A DNA stretch of 64,000 nt, from NCBI GenBank assembly GCA_026770025.1, contig JAMXDE010000014.1, forward strand, positions 1,550,001-1,614,000, written 5' to 3'. Both the position numbers and the translations under genes were made by a program. Below, piece by piece: positions 30,664-41,627 of the stretch; position 1 is the stretch's first letter, and each line of letters begins with the position of its first letter. Origin of the DNA: Craspedostauros australis. Taxonomy: Eukaryota; Bacillariophyta; Bacillariophyceae; Mastogloiales; Achnanthaceae. The notes under the pieces are model-generated. The model made no database searches and was not told where the DNA came from. It was given only the letters and a program-made list of their open reading frames with translations.

Positions 30664-31431
30664 TGTTGGAAATCCAGGGTTATAGTTAGTACTGTAATCT
30701 AATCCGCTGTTAGAAACTGTACCGTTTTAGAACTGTGAGCACAATCTCACTTTCTCTTCCGATTCCATTTTTCATGGTAGGCATCTGTTGCGGTGGCGAC
30801 ACGGGGCGCCCTGTTGTCTCTTAGGTGCTTCTCTCCCCATTCATCATGCTCTGTTCTTGCTTCCTTGTCTTGGCATCGTTGTTGCTTGCCTCTGCATCGT
30901 CGTAGCTGTCTACGCTCGCATGGTAGGGATCTGCAGTCCTGAGCACTTGCCTATCACATGTTTCCGTTGTTGATCTCATGACGCCATCGTCCCACGATTG
31001 ATGTCAGCCTTGGTGATGTTCCAAACCTGCGGATGTTCTGATCCTTTCTGATGTTCCAAACCTGCGGATGTTCTTGTCCGCAGGAGGGGCGCGTGCTGTC
31101 CTCTGGAGGGGGTGCGTCACTTGCCCATTGACCTGCTGTTCTGATCGACGTCGTCGTCTGCATGGTTGCCATGGTTGGTTTGGTATCGGGACCTCCTGAT
31201 CCGCCATAGGTGTCGTTCTTACATTACCAGAGGACAGACTACCCTCCTCGCGGTAGTACAGGTATCAATCACGTCCGTGTCCATAGTCATAGTCATAATG
31301 ACATGGTATTCAAAGGTGTGACAAATAGTCTCAGAACATGTGACGAATAATATTCAAAGTCGTGACGAATAATGTTGGGAGGTGCGGCAATCATGGGTAT
31401 TCCGACAAAGTCATACCCTCGATTCCTAACA
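30664..31431 (+). mobile_element. LTR of family B (TGTTGGAAATCC...CCTAACA), 5' copy
   Basis: 768 bp, strongly similar to 53787-54533. It starts TGTTGGAAATCCAGGG and ends GATTCCTAACA. No target duplication is found: the left flank is CACTGC and the right flank GAAGGA. It sits exactly between gag-like copy 1 and copy 2, so it marks a recombination junction rather than a simple insertion. Confidence 0.85.
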
Positions 31432-32232
31432 GAAGGAAAGCGACCAAACGTCGGCCCTCAGTAGCCTCTGCCAAAGCAAGCTATGACCGCACTCGCTGAC
31501 CGAGTACGATCCCTCTCCAAGCCTGCATCGAACTTCAGTGCACACCTTCCAAACGAAGTGAAGACGAGCAAGAGTAGAAGAAGGCGAACCGATCCTCTCG
31601 AAGTCCAAAGACCCCTCAAGAAGTCCCCGCTATCCACCATGGTGGAAGAGACACCCCCTGCCATGCTGGAAGAGCTGCAATCGCAGCTCTATGCGATCAC
31701 ATGCAAGAATGCCCGCCTCACACAGGCAGCACTGTTGGCCAAAGCCGCTACAGAAGCAGCAAACACGGCTGTAGCCACTGCTCAAGCAGCAACAGCCACA
31801 ACCACAGCCACCCCAAGTCGTTCTGGTACCGGGCGCGGCCGATCCGCTGACGCCACTTGATTCCAAACGAACAAATCCTTCTTCGACAACAGCATCTTCA
31901 ACATGGAAACTCCCATGCCCAAGAAGAACAAGAAGTCAGGAAGTGACAGTGACAACAAGGACAACGACCTCTCCAGAAACCCTGTCGTTCCCATCATGGG
32001 AGGCCTCATCAAGCAAGGTCGCAACTGGGTATCCTGGACTGCAGGTACACCAAACGCAGAATGGACCGGCCTCCAAGACAAGTCACAGACCCTGTGGATC
32101 AACTCTCAACAACAGAGACTCCTCCACAACAGTGCTGACTCTCCAAATCAATCCAAGCGAGAACAGGGATTCACTGACAGGTTCAAGAAAGGCAGAAACA
32201 TGCAACAGTTCATCCAACTGGTGCACAACCAC
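31432..32232 (+). pseudogene. Gag-like gene relic, copy 2, first segment
   Basis: This opens with the frame MTALADRVRSLSKPASNF (31483) and runs to a stop at 31858-31860, caused by a 1-base deletion relative to copy 1. It resumes in another frame with METPMPKKNKKSGSDSDN (31903) through NMQQFIQLVHNH, where the first Copia element is inserted. Both copies share the same frame break near 31810, so the gene was probably already disabled, or is read by another mechanism, before it was duplicated. Confidence 0.7.
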
Positions 32233-33023
32233 TGTCGAGATGTACATGTGAGTATATGTCAAGATGTACGTGTATATGTGCATCGTTCACCCGTTATTCT
32301 CTCATACGCACTTGGACGGTATAACTATACTCGTGTCGATAGTATGCTGTGATTCGTCAGAATTACAGGGGAAATGGAACACACGAAAAGGGGCAAGATT
32401 TCTGGAGGAAATTTGCAAATAACGATTTCTGGAAGAATCAGAAGATCGTCCGTCCATGCATCAATGGTACCAAGAGAATCTCGAGGTACTTCCCAACTAA
32501 ACCTCAGATGACGATATCATCTGACAGACTACTGCATCACCAATGGAACGTGACATCTGGAGAGCAGAAGGACGCCTACTGACGTCGACAAGATGTCAAC
32601 ATGTCACCACGTCGACAGCTGTCTCCAAGTCAGAGCAGGAGGCGAAGATACGATGACCCATGAAGATCATGGATACTGAAGGTGAACTTCAAATGGTAAG
32701 TACTCATGGAGTAGAAGCCAGTACTGAATGAACAGAGTGTCGAATGCAGAGTATGCATCGAACACGGAGTATCGTGTAGCATGAGCACACGATGTTGAGA
32801 GAGAGAGAGAGAATACAGAGAGGAGCGAGAGAGGATCTCGCGTACCGACTCATAGTCGGAGACTGAATCTACGACACAGATTGAAGCGCCGAGAGCATCG
32901 GGCAAGAGAACTAACGGACACCGAGAGTATTGGAGTGCCAACGTAATGAAATAGCAAACAGACGACTATCAACCAACACCATCTTCCACGATCGTAGGTT
33001 ACCGTGAGCGGAACTTGCCAACA
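32233..33023 (+). repeat. 5' LTR of Copia element 1
   Basis: 791 bp, TGTCGAGATG...CTTGCCAACA, with an internal GA microsatellite near 32800 that is four bases shorter than in the 3' LTR. Confidence 0.95.
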
Positions 33024-33105
33024 CGTTTATAAACGATAGATCAGGGCGAGCCCGCGAATCGTATCGTGCGAGGAAGACGAACATCATTCAAGAGCAGCAG
33101 GCTGA

Positions 33106-36100
33106 ATGAGCGAGGAAGAGGAATTGAAAGACATCCCTCTGTCCAATCCGGCTATCAAGAGAGAAGAAGGTGCGAGTGAGACTCCATCACGAGAAGAGAA
33201 GGAAGCAGCCGCGGCTACTGTCCTATCAGGCGCATACGCAAGCGCGATCGACGAGACCGAAGAAGAACGGTCTGCAAGACTACATCGCGAGGAGAAGAGG
33301 ATTCTCAAGACGGTCAAGCAAGAGGAGACTGGTGTGACGAAGAGCATTCGCACAGCCAAACAGGGTGGGAAAAGTGAGACACCACCAGGAGGAGAATTTG
33401 TGAGCAAATCAGTCCTCGCGAAACAACAAGCGAAAATCGAAAAAGTGACAACACAGAAACAGACGGAAATCAAGGGCGCGAGCGCACCAACGACGAAACA
33501 ACGAACCAACATGGCGACATCAGCCAACGTGAACAAGCGACGCATCAAGGCGCCAATGTTCAGCGGTGAACAGGAAGACTACAGCGCATGGGAGTCCCAA
33601 GCAAAGGCATACGCTCGTGCACAGAAGACGAAGGACGTGATGTTGGGCAAGACCAAGGTGCCAACATTGAGCGAGATCGCGGCAGCCGCCGATGAAGATA
33701 AGGAAGCAATGGAGGAGACCTACGAACTGGGATGCGACTGTTTCAGCGATCTGATCCTCATGATGGATGCAGAGAAAGGAAAAGGGAAGCAGGCCATCCA
33801 ATACATCAACCAATGCATCTCCGACGACTACCCTGAAGGAGACGCACACGCAGCGTGGAACGTTCTCGCGGAGAAGTTCCGACCATCCGATGCGGTGACG
33901 AAGATCAAACTCAAGCGCCAATTCAACAACAAAAAGATGAAGAGAGACACGGACCCCAACATCTACATCACGCAACTCGAGAGTCTACGATCGCGTCTCC
34001 ACGATGTCAAGTATGAGATCTCGGACGAGGAAATGATCATGCAAATCCTCAGCACGGTGAGCAACGAATACAAAACTCACATCGTGAACTTCCAGCACCA
34101 ACTCACGTTCAATCCGGAACTGGTCACCATCAACACGATCAGAGGAGTACTCCGCACTGCATACGCCACACACAGAGGAGGCAAAGCATACGTCGACGAC
34201 TTCCAAGACAGTAACACGAAGAGCAACGACACCGGCTTCACAAGCACCGGTAACTTCAAGGGTACTTGTCACAACTGTGGCGTGTATGGTCACAGATCCG
34301 CCGATTGCCCAGAACGCAAGAAATCGAACAACAAGAAAAACAACAACAACAACAACAAGATGAACGGAAAGCGCAACAAGACAACCGGCTTCAAGGGCAA
34401 GTGCAACTACTGCGGCATCTTCGGACACCGCGAGGCGGAATGCCGAAAGAAGAAGTTCAACGAGAAGAAGAAGGCCAACGAGCAGGCCAACACAGCAACA
34501 CAAGGACACGACAAGAGCGGGCACGAGATGGTACTCTCAGCAAAGGACATGCCGCTCTGCATGTTGGTGTCCGACGACTACATCGAAGACTCCTTCTTCG
34601 ATAACTTCGAGTACGTCGGGAGTGACGACAAAGTGCAGAATGATGAGATCATCCCGGAATGGCTCAGCGAGGAGCCAATCATCCACGAGGTGGATCCAAG
34701 ACGCGAAGTGAGCTACGAATGCTGCTTCAACGCGCACGACCTGATCGGTTCATACGGCGACGAAGCTGAGATGGACGACGAGGCCAATGATAGCGACATC
34801 GAAGAGGCCATGAGCGATGACGACGACGACGCCGACGAGGACGGCGCAGATGAAGACGACGAGGCGAACCGCGACGAGTTGCCTCCTCCTCAAATTGGGA
34901 GATACGAGAGAACGGGAACCTTCATCAATCAAGGCGAAACGCGCCGCGCCGCAGCGCCGCCTCCTCCAGCAGCGGGGAACAACAGATCGGGCATCTTCGA
35001 TGAGGATGACAGCGATGAATCCGAGGACGGCAATCATCCAGACGACAGCTTCAATCCAAACGAGCGTGTCGTCTACCCAGGGAATATCGACTTCCCACCA
35101 ATCGAAGATCCCAACAGATCCAACTACCTCCATCGTCATGACACCGTCCCATATGCAACAGAGACAGCATTGGTGATCCAGAAGCAACTCATCTTCGATG
35201 CAGTGATGGAAGCGGGAGTGAGCCTGTTCCCAGGAATCGAACGAGGGGTACTCAGACCGATATGGGTCAACATGATGGGATCCATCCTATCCGAGAACTT
35301 CAGATCGATTGAAGAGATTCTCGCCAATTCGGTTGTGATCAATCGCATACTGGAAGCAGCCGAGACAGAGACGATCCCAGAAACGGATCTTCACTACATC
35401 CTAGGAGGATGTATGCGCGTACTCTTACGCGAGCGACCACGCGTCCACCCATATGATCCAGCCACAGGATCTCATCGGAACAGTACGGTTCCATCGGACT
35501 ACGCACAGCTACCTGACGATATGGATGACGGAGACCATCATCATCCATACAACGAAGATGGAGTCCACGAAGACGACGACGACGACAGCTTCGACGACGA
35601 AATAGCTGCGGCAGCTGTGGAGCAACTCCACGAGCTGAGCACCAAGTACAAGGACAAGGTCAACAAGGACACCTGGCTCGCCGACAGCGGAGCTTCGTGT
35701 CACATCGTCAACTCGGATGCCGCTCTCTTCAACGTGCGGCACATCAAGTCCTTCGTCCAAGTGGGAGACAGCACGAAACTGGACTCTCCCAAGATGGGAT
35801 CCATTCGCTTGAAAGTCAAGCAGCGAAACAACACTGGCCACATCATCCGGCTCGATGACGTGAAGTACACACCGAAAATGGCGGTGAACCTTTTCTCCAC
35901 GAACAAGGCTCTGTACAACGGTTACCAGCTTGGTAACAACGGCATTCTGATGGACATCATCAACGGATCCGGAATGAAGATCGTGTTCGATCGAGTCTTC
36001 CCCACATCCAACGGATTCATCACGGGAGTGCAGATGCATCCCATCATGCCAACAGACGACGACAAGGCTTGCACAGCCATCGTCAAGAATCCATCCAAGG

Positions 36101-39100
36101 AGATCAGCGCAGTGAACCTGCACCGAATGCTCGGCCACGCGCCACTCGAGACCATGAAGCGGACGGCCGCTCAGTACGGATGGAAAATCATCGGCGAGAT
36201 GCCGGTGTGTCGCGACTGCGCGGTCGCGAACGCAAGAGTGAAGAATATTCCGAAGGCAACCATTCCAAGAGCTACTCGCCGCGGCGAACGGTTCTTCATT
36301 GACATTAGTTACACTAAACACATAAGCTTCGGAGATAAACGCTACTGGACCCTGATCGTGGACGACTGCACGGATCACTGCTGGAGTTTCTTTCTCAAGA
36401 ACAAGAGTGATCAACCAGGATACATCAAACGATTCGTTCAAACGATCAAGTCACAGACTGGTGACCAACAGATCACCTTCCGAGGTGACAACAGCGGAGA
36501 GAACAAATCCACGGAGGATATTCTCATCGATGCAGGACTCAACGTGAAATTCGAATACACGGCATCGAACACGCCGCAACAGAACGGCAGAGTGGAACGC
36601 AAGTTCGCGTACCTCTACACCAAGATTCGCTCCATGCTTAACGGAGCACAGCTCGACGAAGAGTATAGGCATGGCCTGTGGGCAGCAGCTGCTAGCACTG
36701 CCACCGCCATCGCCAACATCACCGTAGCGAAGAACCAGAAGGAGTCACCACATCGACAATTCTTCGGCAACGATCCACCATATGCGGATGCACTCCGCAC
36801 TTTCGGAGAGGTGGGTGTTGTGAAGACTACCTACGGCGGGATCACCGCCAAACTCAAGAACAGAGGAGAAGAGATGGTGTTCATCGGATATGCACACCAA
36901 CATGCATCAGGAGTCTACAACATGTACAGACCATCGACCAAGTCACTCATCTGTTCACGGGACATCAAGTGGCTCAACCAATCATACGGACAGTTCCGTG
37001 GCTGGGCACCAGTACCGAACATATCCAATGAAACAGGAACAACGGACGCAGACGGCTTCACAACCATCGGACGGAAGGGAGCAACGCCAAAGACGGCAAC
37101 GCGTCAAACATCGGAAGCGAAGAGAGTATCTTTCGCTGACAGCAACAGATACTACATCCTATCAGACAGCGATGATGAGGATAATGAGGACAACGGAGCA
37201 GTGACTCAACTAATCCAGAATGACGAGGAAAATCGGAGCGAATCCAATCATGAGGATGACGAAATCCTACCCTCCGGCGACGAAGCCGATGACGAGACAG
37301 GTGTCACTCCTCCGAACACACCAGCGAGATCTACACATGACACACCATCCAGATCTCCACCGAGCAAACCAAACAAGCGTGACATAGCTAGAAAGGAGAG
37401 GATCCGACGTCACGAAGCACGAGGCAGGAAGGGAGAAGCCAATCCCAAGTCAACTGCTGGGAAGAGTATTCCCAGAGCTCTGCGTGAGCTCGCAGACTTC
37501 AACGAACGAGGTCGAAAGGAAGAAGGCTATGAGAGCGATCCATCATCCAACGAGACGAGTGACGAACTCAGCGACGAGATGATCGACGATTCCAACAACG
37601 AAACTACAGATGATGAAGAAATCAAAGACGAAAATGAAGAGATCGAGATCACTCATCATAGCACAACAGGACTATACGGAATGAATGCAATCATTACCGA
37701 ATCACCAGCGATCGACATCGGATTGTCGATGCAGGACGAGAACAAGGAACCAGAGAAGCACATCGAACCTACAACGTTCGACGGAGCCTTCAATCACCCA
37801 GATCCTATCCATCGGAAGGGATATCGAACAGCCATCAAGAAGGAGTTCGACTCCATGGATACATGCAAGGTGTATAGCAAGATCAAACGAGACGCCATCC
37901 CACGCGGCCGCAGATGCTGCAAGTGCAAATGGGTCTTCAAGCTGAAGCGTGACGGCACACATCGAGCACGGCTCGTTGCATGTGGCTATTCACAAGTCGC
38001 AGGAGTAGACTTCCAAGAGCATTACTCACCCGTCATCCATGACGTGACCTATCGGGTCATGATGGTGATCATGCTAATCAAGAAGATGGACTGCGCACTC
38101 GTCGATGTTGTAACGGCATTCCTACATGGAGACCTCGACGAGGAGATCTACATGAACTGTCCCAATGGGATGGATCATCAACCAGATGAAGCCCTGACCC
38201 TACACAAGCCAATCTACGGACTTGTACAGAGCGCCAGGCAATGGTTCAAGATGTTGGTATCGACCCTCAAGAATATCAGCTTCGAACAGAACGCAGCAGA
38301 CCCGTGCCTGTTCTACAGGAAGACAAACGAAGGAAGTATGATCGTGGCCATCTACGTAGACGATTGCTTCTGTTGCGGAGACTCCAAGGCACTGGAGACC
38401 TTCCTGAAGGATATTCAAGGCAGCAAGTTCAAGGTGACAATCGAGCGCGGACTCGGAGACTACCTCAGCTGCAACATCGAACTGAACCATGACAAGACTA
38501 GAGCGACATTGCGTCAACCACATCTCATCCGACACCTCATCGAAGAATTCGGAACCAAGGTTGAGAAGATGCAACGCTATGGGACACCGGGAACCCCGGG
38601 CCAAATCATCGTACGACCATCCGAAGATAACGGACTGCAGAAGGTCGGATCGGAAGAACATGCCGAATACCGCCGAGGCGTTGGTATGCTACTCTTCCTC
38701 ATCAAGCACTCGCGACCAGATATCGCGAACCCTGTGAGGGAACTCTCCAAGGTATTGATCGGGCCCACCAAGGCCGCAATGAAGGAGATGTATCGGATCA
38801 TCAAGTATGTGATCGATACAAAGGACTATGGATTGAAGATCCATCCAGCGCGTCCAGATGACGACGGCTGGGACATGGAGCTCTTCTGCGATAGCGAATA
38901 TGCAGGAGACAAGAACACAAGAATTAGCGTAGGAGGGTTCATCCTATACCTGTGCAAGGTACCAATCCTTTGGCGATCCAAAGCACAGAAGGCCGTCACA
39001 CTCAGCTCATCCGAAGCAGAATACGTTGCCCTTTCCGAAGCGGCAAAGGAAATCTTCTTCGTCATGCAGCTACTCGAAAGTGTGGGCGTCCCAGTGAAGA

Positions 39101-39351
39101 CACCGATCAAGGTCCGTGTGGACAACATCGGAGCGATCTTCATCGCCAAGAACCCATCAACATCCCAACGATCGCGGCACATCGACGTGCGCCATCACTA
39201 CGTGAGGAACATGGTAATCAACAAAACCATCGAAATCATTTTCGTCAAATCCGAGCAGAACACAAGCGACGGATTCACCAAGAACATCAAGGCCGACTTA
39301 CAACGCGAACACGAGAAGTCGTACCTTGACACATCGAGAACATTCAAATGA
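33106..39351 (+). CDS. Copia Gag-Pol polyprotein, element 1 (intact)
   Basis: A 2081-aa single frame. In order: a Gag region; two CCHC zinc knuckles (CHNCGVYGHRSADC at 388-401 and CNYCGIFGHREAEC at 433-446); a long acidic linker (about 550-600) and Pro-rich stretch; aspartic protease DSGASCHIV (Asp 860); the HHCC zinc site before the integrase (HRMLGH...CRDC); an integrase core with D1066, D1128 and E1164, giving the expected D,D-35-E spacing; reverse transcriptase with YVDD (1750-1753); and RNase H (FCDSEYAGD...SSSEAEYVAL). Integrase before reverse transcriptase is the Copia order. All catalytic residues I can check are present. The acidic linker is unusually long. Compared with element 2 it carries a net 26 extra residues, mostly in this linker. 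Confidence 0.97.
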   Translation: MSEEEELKDIPLSNPAIKREEGASETPSREEKEAAAATVLSGAYASAIDETEEERSARLHREEKRILKTVKQEETGVTKSIRTAKQGGKSETPPGGEFVSKSVLAKQQAKIEKVTTQKQTEIKGASAPTTKQRTNMATSANVNKRRIKAPMFSGEQEDYSAWESQAKAYARAQKTKDVMLGKTKVPTLSEIAAAADEDKEAMEETYELGCDCFSDLILMMDAEKGKGKQAIQYINQCISDDYPEGDAHAAWNVLAEKFRPSDAVTKIKLKRQFNNKKMKRDTDPNIYITQLESLRSRLHDVKYEISDEEMIMQILSTVSNEYKTHIVNFQHQLTFNPELVTINTIRGVLRTAYATHRGGKAYVDDFQDSNTKSNDTGFTSTGNFKGTCHNCGVYGHRSADCPERKKSNNKKNNNNNNKMNGKRNKTTGFKGKCNYCGIFGHREAECRKKKFNEKKKANEQANTATQGHDKSGHEMVLSAKDMPLCMLVSDDYIEDSFFDNFEYVGSDDKVQNDEIIPEWLSEEPIIHEVDPRREVSYECCFNAHDLIGSYGDEAEMDDEANDSDIEEAMSDDDDDADEDGADEDDEANRDELPPPQIGRYERTGTFINQGETRRAAAPPPPAAGNNRSGIFDEDDSDESEDGNHPDDSFNPNERVVYPGNIDFPPIEDPNRSNYLHRHDTVPYATETALVIQKQLIFDAVMEAGVSLFPGIERGVLRPIWVNMMGSILSENFRSIEEILANSVVINRILEAAETETIPETDLHYILGGCMRVLLRERPRVHPYDPATGSHRNSTVPSDYAQLPDDMDDGDHHHPYNEDGVHEDDDDDSFDDEIAAAAVEQLHELSTKYKDKVNKDTWLADSGASCHIVNSDAALFNVRHIKSFVQVGDSTKLDSPKMGSIRLKVKQRNNTGHIIRLDDVKYTPKMAVNLFSTNKALYNGYQLGNNGILMDIINGSGMKIVFDRVFPTSNGFITGVQMHPIMPTDDDKACTAIVKNPSKEISAVNLHRMLGHAPLETMKRTAAQYGWKIIGEMPVCRDCAVANARVKNIPKATIPRATRRGERFFIDISYTKHISFGDKRYWTLIVDDCTDHCWSFFLKNKSDQPGYIKRFVQTIKSQTGDQQITFRGDNSGENKSTEDILIDAGLNVKFEYTASNTPQQNGRVERKFAYLYTKIRSMLNGAQLDEEYRHGLWAAAASTATAIANITVAKNQKESPHRQFFGNDPPYADALRTFGEVGVVKTTYGGITAKLKNRGEEMVFIGYAHQHASGVYNMYRPSTKSLICSRDIKWLNQSYGQFRGWAPVPNISNETGTTDADGFTTIGRKGATPKTATRQTSEAKRVSFADSNRYYILSDSDDEDNEDNGAVTQLIQNDEENRSESNHEDDEILPSGDEADDETGVTPPNTPARSTHDTPSRSPPSKPNKRDIARKERIRRHEARGRKGEANPKSTAGKSIPRALRELADFNERGRKEEGYESDPSSNETSDELSDEMIDDSNNETTDDEEIKDENEEIEITHHSTTGLYGMNAIITESPAIDIGLSMQDENKEPEKHIEPTTFDGAFNHPDPIHRKGYRTAIKKEFDSMDTCKVYSKIKRDAIPRGRRCCKCKWVFKLKRDGTHRARLVACGYSQVAGVDFQEHYSPVIHDVTYRVMMVIMLIKKMDCALVDVVTAFLHGDLDEEIYMNCPNGMDHQPDEALTLHKPIYGLVQSARQWFKMLVSTLKNISFEQNAADPCLFYRKTNEGSMIVAIYVDDCFCCGDSKALETFLKDIQGSKFKVTIERGLGDYLSCNIELNHDKTRATLRQPHLIRHLIEEFGTKVEKMQRYGTPGTPGQIIVRPSEDNGLQKVGSEEHAEYRRGVGMLLFLIKHSRPDIANPVRELSKVLIGPTKAAMKEMYRIIKYVIDTKDYGLKIHPARPDDDGWDMELFCDSEYAGDKNTRISVGGFILYLCKVPILWRSKAQKAVTLSSSEAEYVALSEAAKEIFFVMQLLESVGVPVKTPIKVRVDNIGAIFIAKNPSTSQRSRHIDVRHHYVRNMVINKTIEIIFVKSEQNTSDGFTKNIKADLQREHEKSYLDTSRTFK

Positions 39352-39371
39352 CCGAATGCACACAGGAAGGG

Positions 39372-40166
39372 TGTCGAGATGTACATGTGAATATATGTCA
39401 AGATGTACGTGTATATGTGCATCGTTCACCCGTTATTCTCTCATACGCACTTGGACGATATAACTATACTCGTGTCGATAGTATGCTGTGATTCGTCAGA
39501 ATTACAGGGGAAATGGAACACACGAAAAGGGGCAAGATTTCTGGAGGAAATTTGCAAATAACGATTTCTGGAAGAATCAGAAGATCGTCCGTCCATGCAT
39601 CAATGGTACCAAGAGAATCTCGAGGTACTTCCCAACTAAACCTCAGATGACAATATCATCTGACAGACTACTGCATCACCAATGGAACGTGACATCTGGA
39701 GAGCAGAAGGACGCCTACTGACGTCGACAAGATGTCAACATGTCACCACGTTGACAGCTGTCTCCAAGTCAGAGCAGGAGGCGAAGATACGATGACCCAT
39801 GAAGATCATGGATACTGAAGGTGAACTTCAAATGGTAAGTACTCATGGAGTAGAAGCCAGTACTGAATGAACAGAGTGTCGAATGCAGAGTATGCATCGA
39901 ACACGGAGTATCGTGTAGCATGAGCACACGATGTTGAGAGAGAGAGAGAGAGAGAATACAGAGAGGAGCGAGAGAGGATCTCGCGTACCGACTCATAGTC
40001 GGAGACTGAATCTACGACACAGATTGAAGCGCCGAGAGCATCGGGCAAGAGAACTAACGGACACCGAGAGTATTGGAGTGCCAACGTAATGAAATAGTAA
40101 ACAGACGACTATCAACCAACACCATCTTCCACGATCGTAGGTTACCGTGAGCGGAACTTGCCAACA
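39372..40166 (+). repeat. 3' LTR of Copia element 1
   Basis: 795 bp, preceded by a purine-rich tract at 39364-39371 and followed by the AACCAC target duplication. Confidence 0.95.
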
Positions 40167-40755
40167 AACCACATGACCAAGACTGGGCTTCTCACCATGG
40201 TGCACATCGCTGATGATACCTCAACATCCAAGATGGCCTGTGTCCTCGACGCCCCTTCCTCCTTCACTCTTGAAGATGCCACGAAGCACTACGACGAGTG
40301 CAGCCTAAAGTGGGACTACTACGACCTCCAGAACAACTGGACGGCCGCAGCGTTCTTCCAAGACTGTTTCGATCCAAGGCTCGAAGACCAGCTCATGAAT
40401 CGAATCGAGCCAAAGTTCCACAATAACTTCATCAACCTCTTCATCAAGTTCATGAACAGCATCACTGCCAACTCCCTGGATGAGCAAGGCGCGCTCACAG
40501 CCACGATCCGCGACGTTCGTTGCCAAGACTTCCCCAACAAAAACATTGGAGCCATGGCAGTCCACCTCCACTTGCTCTGCAAACGTCTCAATGACGCCGG
40601 TCGCTTCGACTTTCATCTCCTCCACAACATCCTTGACGCCTTCCTCCAGGCAGGTGGTAAGCTCCTCTCCAGTGAACAGTACCGACGTCCTCTCTACGTG
40701 ATGAAGGATGACCTTAAGAAAATGCTCATGTGTCTCCCCGTATTCACGTACGAGC
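40167..40755 (+). pseudogene. Gag-like gene relic, copy 2, second segment
   Basis: This continues the reading frame interrupted at 32232: HMTKTGLLTMVHIADD, WTAAAFFQDCFDPRLEDQ, then FMNSITANSLDEQGAL and LLCKRLNDAGRFDFHLL. It stays open to PVFTYEH, where Copia element 2 is inserted. It supplies the sequence that copy 1 lost after 30663. Confidence 0.72.
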
Positions 40756-41545
40756 ATGTCGAGATGTACATGTGAGTATATGTCAAGATGTACGTGTATA
40801 TGTGCATCGTTCACCCGCTATTCTCTCATACACACTTGGACGGTGTAACTATACTCGTGTCGATAGTATACTGTGATTCGTCAGAATTACAGGGGAAATG
40901 GAACACACGAAAAGGGGCAAGATTTCTGGAGGAAATTTGCAAATAACGATTTCTGGAAGAATCAGAAGATCGTCCGTCCATGCATCAATGGTACCAAGAG
41001 AATCTCGAGGTACTTCCCAACTAAACCTCAGATGACGATATCATCTGACAGACTACAGCATCACCAATGGAACGTGACATCTGGAGAGCAGAAGGACGTC
41101 TACTGACGTCGACAGGATGTCAACATGTCACCACGTCGACAGCTGTCTCCAAGTCAGAGCAGGAGGCGAAGATACGATGACCCATGAAGATCATGGATAC
41201 TGAAGGTGAACTTCAAATGGTAAGTACTCATGGAGTAGAAGCCAGTACTGAATGAACAGAGTATCAAATGCGGAGTACGCATCAAACACGGAGGATCGTG
41301 TAACACGAGCACACGATGTTGAGAGAGAGAGAGAATACAGAGAGGAGCGAGAGAGGATCTCGCGTACCGACTCATAGTCGGAGACCGAATCTGCGAAACA
41401 GATTGAAGCGCCGAGAGCATCGGGCAAGAGAACGAACGGACACCAAGAGTATTGGAGTGCCAACGTAATGAAATAGCAAACAGACGACTATCAACCAACA
41501 CCATCTTCCACGATCGTAGGTTACCGTGAGCGGAACTTGCCAACA
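40756..41545 (+). repeat. 5' LTR of Copia element 2
   Basis: 790 bp, same family as 32233-33023, with element-specific variants shared with 47816-48603. Confidence 0.95.
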
Positions 41546-41627
41546 CGTTTATAAACGATAGATCAGGGCGAGCCCGCGAATCGTATCGTGCGAGGAAGAC
41601 GAACATCATTCAAGAGCAGCAGGCTGA

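Larger units (their letters stand above)
32233..40166 (+). mobile_element. Full-length Ty1/Copia LTR retrotransposon, element 1
   Basis: 7934 bp with LTRs at 32233-33023 and 39372-40166 (TGTCGAGATG...CCAACA). It is flanked by the 6-bp duplication AACCAC (32227-32232 and 40167-40172); the unbroken site is seen at about 29568 in gag copy 1. A purine tract AGGAAGGG precedes the 3' LTR. No obvious tRNA primer site follows the 5' LTR. One uninterrupted Gag-Pol frame is present. The two LTRs differ at about five sites plus two GA units, so the insertion is recent but not brand-new. Confidence 0.96.

Noticed and set aside
33024-33105. Primer-binding site after the Copia 5' LTR
   Set aside because: The bases after CCAACA (CGTTTATAAACG...) do not match a tRNA 3' end or initiator-Met half that I can recognise.
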